Positions 13,724-18,892 of a stretch of DNA of 18,892 nucleotides are shown one piece after another; position 1 is the stretch's first letter, and each line of letters starts with the position of its first letter. The notes below the pieces were generated by a model. The model ran no database searches, had not been told where the DNA came from, and saw only the letters and a program-made list of their open reading frames with translations. A program made the position numbers and the translations under genes. This stretch comes from an uncultured Selenomonadales bacterium. GTDB lineage: Bacteria > Bacillota > Negativicutes > Selenomonadales > Selenomonadaceae. Location: NCBI GenBank assembly GCA_937877545.1, contig CALFJE010000040.1:1-18892 (forward strand). The letters are read 5' to 3'.

Positions 13724-14627
13724 TTAAACGCCGCCTCGCAATTTTACAGTAATGCTCCGACAGTTCAATTCCGCACCAGAGCCGCCCAAGACGTTTCGCA
13801 ACTACGCAGGTTGTTCCTGAACCACAAAACGGATCGATAACCAAATCACCGGGGGCGGACAATAATCGAATTACTCTGTCTGCCAGAGCTTCGGGAAATT
13901 CAGCTTCGTGCCTGTCATTGCGTCTAACCGAAGGAATATTCCACACGCCGCGAGAACCCCAGGCAGACCATTCTTCGCTACTAAGTCGAGAGAGTTTGAC
14001 TTTGGTGATACCCGGTTTCCAAAAAATATAAATGTATTCAAATTCATCGACAGCACGATAGCTTGACGAGTGCCATTTGGAATTTTCCCAACAAGGGTCT
14101 TTTACCCAAATGCGGCGGTCATAGAGATACATGCCTGCTTCTTCCGCCCATTGTTGCAAAAAGGAGCCAACCAACTGCACTTTGGTCATAGTCGCATGTT
14201 TGCCACCGCGAACGTTGTTATTTTCCAACCGACGCTGAATCGTTTGCTCCGAACAGCCGAAGAATTTGGCAAGCTCATATCGTGTCGCATTGGGATACTT
14301 TTCTTTGGCGGATAAAATTTCTTCCTTTGTAAGTTTGATTTTCTTTTTGTCGGAGAGGTCAGCTTGGAACTGCGGCATTGTCGAATCTTGAAAGCAAAGA
14401 ATATCGCTTATGTTTACCGCCGCGAAAGCTCCGGGCTTTAAGATACGCGCATGTTCCTTGAGGACAATTTTAAGCAAATTTTGCCATTGAGCAAAAGACT
14501 GTTCAAGCTCATACTTTTTGCCGACATGGTAAGGCGGCGACCAAAAGGACAGGGCTACGCTTTCGGGCGGGAATTCTTTCAATACAGTTGCCGAATCGCC
14601 TTGGATAATCTCATTTACATAAGGCAT
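13716..14627 (-). CDS. Beta-class DNA methyltransferase (probably N4-cytosine)
   Basis: This 303-residue amino-methyltransferase modifies a short DNA recognition sequence using S-adenosylmethionine. The catalytic motif IV SPPY is at 30-33 and the cofactor motif DPFCGSGTT is at 265-273, so the motif order is that of the beta class. SPPY rather than DPPY favours N4-methylcytosine. Between them, at about 112-140, lies a helix-turn-helix (ATRYELAKFFGCSEQTIQRR) that may take part in target recognition or self-regulation. The ATG follows GGGAGGA and lies 13 bases after the metal-ATPase stop, so it is probably cotranscribed with that gene. Its downstream neighbour is the remains of a restriction endonuclease, so it now seems to be a solitary methyltransferase. 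Confidence 0.9.
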   Translation of the reverse strand: MPYVNEIIQGDSATVLKEFPPESVALSFWSPPYHVGKKYELEQSFAQWQNLLKIVLKEHARILKPGAFAAVNISDILCFQDSTMPQFQADLSDKKKIKLTKEEILSAKEKYPNATRYELAKFFGCSEQTIQRRLENNNVRGGKHATMTKVQLVGSFLQQWAEEAGMYLYDRRIWVKDPCWENSKWHSSSYRAVDEFEYIYIFWKPGITKVKLSRLSSEEWSAWGSRGVWNIPSVRRNDRHEAEFPEALADRVIRLLSAPGDLVIDPFCGSGTTCVVAKRLGRLWCGIELSEHYCKIARRRLNE

Positions 14628-14640
14628 TATAATCCTCCCG

Positions 14641-16503
14641 TTACTTTGGCAAGATTAGTGCGCGAATGGCATTGAGCACGGCAAGAATCATGACGCCGAC
14701 ATCCGCGAAGATAGCCAGCCACATATTGGCAAGCCCGACCGCGCCGAGGATTAGGCACAGCACCTTGACGCCGATAGCGAAGGCGATATTCTGCTTGACG
14801 ATACCGAGACACTTGCGAGCGATTTTAATCGCCGTGGAAATTTTACGGGGGTCGTCGTCCATGAGCACCACGTCAGCCGCCTCAATCGCCGCGTCGGAGC
14901 CGAGTGCGCCCATAGCAATGCCGACGTCCGCCCTGCTCAAGACAGGCGCATCGTTAATGCCGTCGCCCACGAACGCGACTTTGCCGTCAACCTGCGCGGA
15001 AAGGATACGTTCAAATTCAGCGACCTTATCGGCGGGCAGGAGTTCACTGCGATAATTTTTAATGCCCAGCTCCTCGGCGACCTTGGAGGCAATGCGTTCG
15101 CTGTCGCCCGTGAGCATGAAGACGTTATCGACGCCCGCGCTCCGCATATCGGCAACGGCGTCCTTGGCGTGCGGCTTAACGGCGTCGCTTATGACGACGT
15201 GCCCCGCGTATTCGCCGTTAACCGCGACATGAATAATCGTGCCGGTTTTGCGACAGGGAATCCATTTCGCGCCGACCTCGTCCATAAATTTTTCGTTGCC
15301 GACGCTGACGACCTGCCCGTTGACAGTCGCCCGAATGCCGCGCCCCGAAATTTCCTCGACCGCCTCGACCGTGCAATCGTCTCGTTCGTTGGGGTAGGCT
15401 TTACGCAGGGAATTAGCTATGGGGTGCGTTGAATAGCGTTCGACGTGCGCCGCCAAGTGAAGCAGTTCAGTCTCGGTGAAGTTGATATTCTTGCTGTGAA
15501 TCGCCTCGACCTCGAAGGTGCCCTGCGTAAGCGTGCCGGTCTTATCAAGGACGACGGTCTTTACCTTAGAAAGCGTTTCAAGGAAATTGGAGCCTTTAAT
15601 CAGAATGCCCGCCCGACTTGCGCCGCCTATGCCCGCGAAGAAGCTCAACGGTATGCTGATAACCAACGCGCACGGACAGCTTATGACCAGGAAAATAAGA
15701 GCGCGATAAAGCCACGTGCTCCAATCGCCCGAAATAAGCGGCGGAATAACAGCCAGAGCAACCGCGCAGATTACGACGGCAGGGGTATAGACGCGGGCGA
15801 ACTTGGCGATAAAGTCTTCGGATTGGGATTTGCGGGAGCCGGCGTCTTCGACGAGTTCAAGGATTTTGGAGGCGGTGGATTCGCCGAATTCCTTAGTCGT
15901 GCGGATTTTGAGGACGCCGTTTAAGTTAATGCAACCGCTCACAACCTCCGCGCCGATTGAGACTTCACGCGGCAAACTTTCACCCGTCAAAGCGATTGTG
16001 TTCAGCGTGGAATTGCCTTCTTCGACAACGCCGTCAATCGGAATTTTTTCGCCGGGCTGGACGATAATCAACGTCCCGACTTCTACCTCGTCGGGGTCAA
16101 CCTGTTCAAGCCCGCTATCGGTCTCGACGTTGGCATAATCGGGGCGGATGTCCATAAGCTCGGAAATATTCTTGCGGCTCCTGCCGACGGCGTAGCTTTG
16201 AAACCATTCGCCGATTTGATAAAATAGCATGACGGCAACAGCCTCGTTATAATCGCCGTCATCGTGAATCGCCAAAGCAAATGCTCCGACGGTGGCGATT
16301 GTCATGAGGAGGCTTTCGTCGAGCGGACGACGATTCTTAAGCCCGTGGAAGGCTTTCAGCAGTATGTCATAGCCGACGATAAGGTAGGGCGCGAGGTAGC
16401 AAACAAATCGCCCGACTCCGCGCAGATTTATAAAGTTCAGAGCGATTAGCAATGCCGCCGCGATTAGGATTCGGATTAAGTTCCTGCGTTGTTTGGCGTT
16501 CAC
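14641..16503 (-). CDS. P1B-type heavy-metal ATPase (Zn/Cd/Pb class)
   Basis: This inner-membrane pump exports soft divalent metals with ATP. The 620 residues contain TGES at 173-176 (actuator), the transmembrane CPC metal site at 276-278, the phosphorylation motif DKTGT with Asp320, the HP signature at 360-361 and GDGINDAP at 513-520. Lys580 and Asp601 lie in the last two helices. CPC with that Lys and Asp is the pattern of the P1B-2 zinc/cadmium/lead subgroup. No N-terminal metal-binding domain is fused; the preceding gene encodes it separately. The start is GTG overlapping the TGA of that gene (GTGA). The DNA methyltransferase follows 13 bases after the stop. Confidence 0.94.
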   Translation of the reverse strand: MNAKQRRNLIRILIAAALLIALNFINLRGVGRFVCYLAPYLIVGYDILLKAFHGLKNRRPLDESLLMTIATVGAFALAIHDDGDYNEAVAVMLFYQIGEWFQSYAVGRSRKNISELMDIRPDYANVETDSGLEQVDPDEVEVGTLIIVQPGEKIPIDGVVEEGNSTLNTIALTGESLPREVSIGAEVVSGCINLNGVLKIRTTKEFGESTASKILELVEDAGSRKSQSEDFIAKFARVYTPAVVICAVALAVIPPLISGDWSTWLYRALIFLVISCPCALVISIPLSFFAGIGGASRAGILIKGSNFLETLSKVKTVVLDKTGTLTQGTFEVEAIHSKNINFTETELLHLAAHVERYSTHPIANSLRKAYPNERDDCTVEAVEEISGRGIRATVNGQVVSVGNEKFMDEVGAKWIPCRKTGTIIHVAVNGEYAGHVVISDAVKPHAKDAVADMRSAGVDNVFMLTGDSERIASKVAEELGIKNYRSELLPADKVAEFERILSAQVDGKVAFVGDGINDAPVLSRADVGIAMGALGSDAAIEAADVVLMDDDPRKISTAIKIARKCLGIVKQNIAFAIGVKVLCLILGAVGLANMWLAIFADVGVMILAVLNAIRALILPK

Positions 16504-16718
16504 AAGTAAATTTCACAATCCTTTTCGACGCGCCTGCAGTTATCGCGGACGCGCTCCATAACTTCCTTGGCGTCGACGCCGTCCTCGAACTCGACCTTAA
16601 TTTTAAGCGTCATGAAGTTGACGACGGCATCGCGAACGCCGGCGGTTTTCTTAGCTTCGGCTTCCATGAGGTTGGCGCAGTTGGCGCAGTCCACGTCGAT
16701 TTTGTAAGTCTTTTTCAA
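16500..16718 (-). CDS. Stand-alone heavy-metal-associated (HMA) domain protein
   Basis: The 72-residue protein has the ferredoxin-like HMA fold pattern: a metal site DCANCANL (Cys11, Cys14), then VRDAVVNF, and an end EKDCEIYL. It presumably binds metal in the cytoplasm and hands it to, or senses it for, the adjacent ATPase, standing in for the domain normally fused to such pumps. I choose the TTG at 16718 (MKKTYKIDVDCANC) because AAGGAG at 16733-16728 then has 9-base spacing. The ATG at 16727 directly abuts that site and would leave none. The gene overlaps the ATPase start by 4 bp. Confidence 0.88.
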   Translation of the reverse strand: MKKTYKIDVDCANCANLMEAEAKKTAGVRDAVVNFMTLKIKVEFEDGVDAKEVMERVRDNCRRVEKDCEIYL

Positions 16719-16739
16719 GTCAATCATCTCCTTAAAAAT

Positions 16740-16768
16740 TATATAGCACGGAGGATTTTGAATGTCAA
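16740..16768 (-). promoter_or_regulatory. Promoter of the metal-ATPase operon
   Basis: On the minus strand, a consensus TTGACA (16768-16763) lies 17 bp from TATATA (16745-16740) or 19 bp from TATAAT (16743-16738). The -35 box is inside the first codons of the divergent SpoU-type gene. The predicted mRNA start is near 16733, so the ribosome site would lie at its extreme 5' end. Confidence 0.6.
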
Positions 16769-17508
16769 ACGCTCAAATAAAAATGATTCGCAAATTGGCG
16801 CAAAAAAAATACCGCTCGGCGACGGGCTTATTCGTGGCGGAGGGTTTACGTTTATGCGAAGAGGTGCCGCCCGCGCAGATTGAGTTTGGATTTTACACGC
16901 GGGAATTTTTATCCGACGAGCGGGCAACGCGATTGGTTAAACGGCTGGGGAATTTAGAGGAAGTTTCGGCGTCGACGCTGGAACGCTTGAGCGATACGCA
17001 GACGCCGCAAGGAATATTGCTTGTGGTGCGGCAACGGCTTTCGACGCTTGAGGAGGTTACGGGGAAAAAAATAATCGCCGCATTGGACGGCGTGCAAGAC
17101 CCCGGCAACGTCGGGACGATACTGCGGACGGCGGCGGCGTTTGATTGCGGCGTGGTAATGTTGGAAGGTTCGGCGGAGCTTTTCAATCCTAAGGTCGTCC
17201 GCTCGACGATGGGGGCGATTTTTTATTTACCGGTCACCGTGAGCACCCGCGCAGATTTTTTACGGGCAATGAGTTCACGAGAAATTTTGGCGGCGGCAGT
17301 GGACGCGTCAGCAGAAATTTACACGCGCCACGACTTCACAAGACCAACAGCGATAGTCTTAGGTTCGGAGGCGGCGGGCGTCTCAAAAGAAATTCTTGAC
17401 GCCGCTCGAAAGATTTTCATACCGATGAGCGGGGCAGTTGAAAGCTTAAACGTTGCGACTTCCGCCGCGATAATCTTATCCGAGGCGGTCAGGCAGTCAA
17501 AACTTTAA
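16762..17508 (+). CDS. SpoU/TrmH-family RNA 2'-O-methyltransferase
   Basis: This cytoplasmic SPOUT-fold enzyme methylates a ribose 2'-OH in rRNA or tRNA. The 248 residues show the three family motifs: LDGVQDPGNVGTILR at about 108-122 (motif 1), VVRSTMGAIFYLP at 145-157 (motif 2), and LGSEAAGVS plus IPMSGAVESLNVATSAA at 200-236 (motif 3, knot and cofactor site). An N-terminal segment, with KKYRSATGLFVAEGLRL, matches the substrate-binding domain of the TsnR/RlmB-like branch. The exact nucleotide target is not readable. The ATG has GGAGG 7 bases upstream. The gene is divergent from the metal operon with only about 40 bp between starts, and its end overlaps the convergent GNAT gene by 20 bp. Confidence 0.92.
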   Translation: MSNAQIKMIRKLAQKKYRSATGLFVAEGLRLCEEVPPAQIEFGFYTREFLSDERATRLVKRLGNLEEVSASTLERLSDTQTPQGILLVVRQRLSTLEEVTGKKIIAALDGVQDPGNVGTILRTAAAFDCGVVMLEGSAELFNPKVVRSTMGAIFYLPVTVSTRADFLRAMSSREILAAAVDASAEIYTRHDFTRPTAIVLGSEAAGVSKEILDAARKIFIPMSGAVESLNVATSAAIILSEAVRQSKL

Positions 17509-17965
17509 TCATCAGATATTCCCCGTCACGTTCGGCAACAAGCTCGAAATGCATTTTACGATAAAGATTAACCGCCGCCGAATTTTCTTTTTGGACGGAC
17601 AACGAGACTTGGTTAAAATTTTTCATGATGAGTCGGGCGCAAAATTTATTGAGCAAAGCAGTAGCTATGCCACGACGCCTAAAGTCTTTCAAGACAGACA
17701 GCGCAAGTGAAGGCGTCTCGTCGTCGATATGCCCGTAATCGTTCATGATACGCGCCCAACACGCGCCGACGATTTGCCCGTCGACCTCTGCAACGAAACC
17801 GCAATCCGCCGAATGTGCTCCGAAGTCTTTCACATAAACTTGAAGTTCGGGACGTTCGATGATATTCTGCGCAGGCTTCGGCACGCCGTCGGGAATGTAA
17901 ATCGCCTCGTACAGAAAAGTTTCCAGCTCGCCGTATTCCGCCGGCTCAATCTCACGAATGATCAT
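17489..17965 (-). CDS. GNAT-family N-acetyltransferase
   Basis: The 158-residue single-domain acetyltransferase shows the acetyl-CoA pyrophosphate loop RRRGIATALL at about 96-105 and the downstream NSAAVNLYRKMHF motif at 128-140, both standard for GNAT enzymes. The substrate (a small amine, or a protein N-terminus as in RimI) cannot be inferred. Its ATG overlaps the stop of a 33-codon ORF (ATGA), so the two are coupled. The 3' end overlaps the convergent methyltransferase gene by 20 bp. The last seven residues, MIKVLTA, nearly match the end of the small upstream ORF, and a 19-bp imperfect repeat brackets the gene. Confidence 0.9.
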   Translation of the reverse strand: MIIREIEPAEYGELETFLYEAIYIPDGVPKPAQNIIERPELQVYVKDFGAHSADCGFVAEVDGQIVGACWARIMNDYGHIDDETPSLALSVLKDFRRRGIATALLNKFCARLIMKNFNQVSLSVQKENSAAVNLYRKMHFELVAERDGEYLMIKVLTA

Positions 17966-17984
17966 GCGGTCAAGACTTTAATCA
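17493..17984. repeat. 19-bp direct repeats bracketing the GNAT gene
   Basis: Positions 17493-17511 (gcagtcaaaactttaatca) and 17966-17984 (gcggtcaagactttaatca) match at 17 of 19 bases, 473 bp apart. Each copy encodes the C-terminal IKVLTA and lies just before a TGA stop on the minus strand. Confidence 0.6.
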
Positions 17985-18063
17985 GCATGTAGAGCACAAA
18001 AATTAAGTGCGCCGCTGCGACCGCGATTATTGCCCGCATTCCCCAGCGCATTAAGATATTCAT
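17962..18063 (-). CDS. 33-residue single-span membrane peptide
   Basis: ATG at 18063 is preceded by GGAGGT with 7-base spacing. The frame encodes MNILMRWGMRAII, then a hydrophobic stretch AVAAAHLIFVLYMLI, and ends KVLTA; the stop overlaps the GNAT start (ATGA). It would form one membrane helix with a positively charged N-terminal end. I know no family. It may be a genuine small protein coupled to the acetyltransferase, or a leader ORF. Its C-terminal codons copy those of the GNAT gene. Confidence 0.5.
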   Translation of the reverse strand: MNILMRWGMRAIIAVAAAHLIFVLYMLIKVLTA

Positions 18064-18086
18064 GACAAGCACCTCCGAAACAGGAA

Positions 18087-18113
18087 AGAGCCGCGTCGCT
18101 TGGACTCGGCTCT
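18087..18113 (-). terminator. Terminator of the rRNA-tRNA operon
   Basis: AGAGCCG (18087-18093) pairs with CGGCTCT (18107-18113), with GTC/GAC extending the stem past one mismatch. On the minus strand it lies a few bases after tRNA-Trp and is followed by TTTCCTG. On the plus strand GAATTTTTA follows. Confidence 0.7.
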
Positions 18114-18124
18114 GAATTTTTATG

Positions 18125-18200
18125 TGGCAGGGGCAGAAGGACTTGAACCCTCAGCCTACGGTTTTGGAGACCGTCGCTCTACCGGTTGAGCTATACCCCT
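18125..18200 (-). tRNA. tRNA-Trp (CCA)
   Basis: The minus strand gives acceptor AGGGGTA/TGCCCCT, anticodon arm ACGGT-CTCCAAA-ACCGT (anticodon CCA), T-arm GAGGG-TTCAAGT-CCTTC, discriminator G and an encoded CCA tail. It is the last gene of the rRNA operon. Confidence 0.97.
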
Positions 18201-18201
18201 G

Positions 18202-18278
18202 TGGGGCGACTCGTGGGAATCGAACCCACGCATATCGGAGCCACAATCCGACGTGTTAACCACTTCACCAGAGCCGCC
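18202..18278 (-). tRNA. tRNA-His (GTG)
   Basis: The anticodon arm is TCGGA-TTGTGGC-TCCGA (anticodon GTG). The acceptor is GCGGCTC/GAGTCGC, with the extra G at -1 opposite discriminator C73 as histidine tRNAs require, and CCA is encoded. The T-arm is GTGGG-TTCGATT-CCCAC. It lies between 5S rRNA and tRNA-Trp with only one base to the latter. Confidence 0.97.
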
Positions 18279-18290
18279 ATTTTCAAATTA

Positions 18291-18318
18291 AGCCTTGAAT
18301 CTTTTCAGACTCAAGGCT
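18291..18318 (-). other. Processing stem between 5S rRNA and tRNA-His
   Basis: On the minus strand AGCCTTGA and TCAAGGCT enclose TCT-GAAA-AGA, a long stem capped by a GNRA tetraloop, just after the 5S gene. It is followed by TTAATTTG, so it may be an RNase III-type processing stem or a weak terminator. Confidence 0.5.
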
Positions 18319-18321
18319 GTT

Positions 18322-18439
18322 TAGCGGCAAATACCTAATCTCCCGGGGCGTCGCCACCCAAGTACCTTTGGCGTATGAGTGCTTAACTGCCGTGTTCGGA
18401 ATGGGAACGGGTGGAACCACTCAGCTGTCTTCACCGCTT
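18322..18439 (-). rRNA. rrf: 5S ribosomal RNA
   Basis: The minus strand contains the conserved 5S core CCACCCGTTCCCATTCCG, then AACACGGCAGTTAAGC, and ACGCCAAAGGTACTTGGGTGG. The terminal helix is AGCGGT paired with GCCGCT. The ends are estimated from that helix. Confidence 0.95.
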
Positions 18440-18513
18440 AACTATCAGTTTACAAAGAACCTTGCTTGAGCGTGGCGGGATACCCAACTTTGCGACTTAT
18501 TCAATCGCGACCG

Positions 18514-18537
18514 CTGTTCCGCCGCTTTCAAAGCGGC
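18514..18537. repeat. Hairpin element in 23S-5S spacer, second copy
   Basis: CTGTTCC followed by GCCGCTTT and AAAGCGGC matches the hairpin at 11796-11819 at 21 of 24 positions. A T-to-C change in one arm is balanced by A-to-G in the other. The preceding TTCAA and CGCG are also shared. Confidence 0.6.
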
Positions 18538-18572
18538 AGTTCCCTGAAAATCGCACAGGAGAAAACACGTTA

Positions 18573-18892
<320 letters not shown>

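Noticed and set aside
18202..18280. tRNA-His apparently lacking the extra 5' G
   Set aside because: An initial folding placed U at -1; realigning with D-stem GTG/CAC gives acceptor GCGGCTC/GAGTCGC, a normal G-1 opposite C73 and encoded CCA.

Overview
This window looks like a chromosomal contig end from a diderm Firmicute, most likely a member of the Negativicutes (Selenomonadales type). That is inferred from gene content: a Firmicutes-type methionine-gamma-lyase-family protein, a rubrerythrin with its rubredoxin domain at the N-terminus, a type III pantothenate kinase, and a giant RTX-like protein beginning with an FFDLQRFA motif. The window ends inside a 23S rRNA gene. Its first 13 bases match an Illumina adapter end followed by nine G, so the left edge is probably an assembly or trimming artefact.

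Layout. Positions 25-4282 (+) carry a 5'-truncated GT92-like glycosyltransferase, coaX, dusB and an M18 aminopeptidase, tightly packed and probably one operon. Positions 4283-5190 hold no convincing gene. They contain strong palindromes, a near-consensus promoter (4610-4637) and a run of closely spaced hairpins that looks like a long structured leader or a small RNA. Positions 5191-9630 encode a 1479-residue repetitive, calcium-binding-type exported protein. Positions 9833-11748 hold a PLP-dependent lyase-family gene translationally coupled to a DUF554 membrane protein. A low-molecular-weight tyrosine phosphatase (11851-12297) follows. It is separated from DUF554 by a 76-bp multi-hairpin element that is bracketed by a 24-bp direct repeat.

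The right half is mostly on the minus strand. It starts with tRNA-Ser(CGA), then rubrerythrin with a small Cys-rich paralogue made by a partial tandem duplication of the rubrerythrin 3' end. Next is an apparent operon, read from 16718 leftwards: a stand-alone heavy-metal-associated domain, a P1B-type metal ATPase, a beta-class DNA methyltransferase, and the wreck of what looks like its cognate type II restriction endonuclease. A SpoU-family rRNA methyltransferase (+) diverges from this operon and converges on a GNAT acetyltransferase (-), which is preceded by a 33-residue membrane-peptide ORF. The end of an rRNA operon (23S, 5S, tRNA-His, tRNA-Trp) closes the window.

The most interesting material is local. 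It comprises the rubrerythrin-derived mini-gene, the decayed restriction enzyme whose DSK catalytic stretch survives in another frame, the small hairpin element with a covarying second copy in the 23S-5S spacer, the structured region upstream of the giant protein, and the FFDLQRFA exported protein itself. I ran no database searches; family assignments rest on motifs read by eye.
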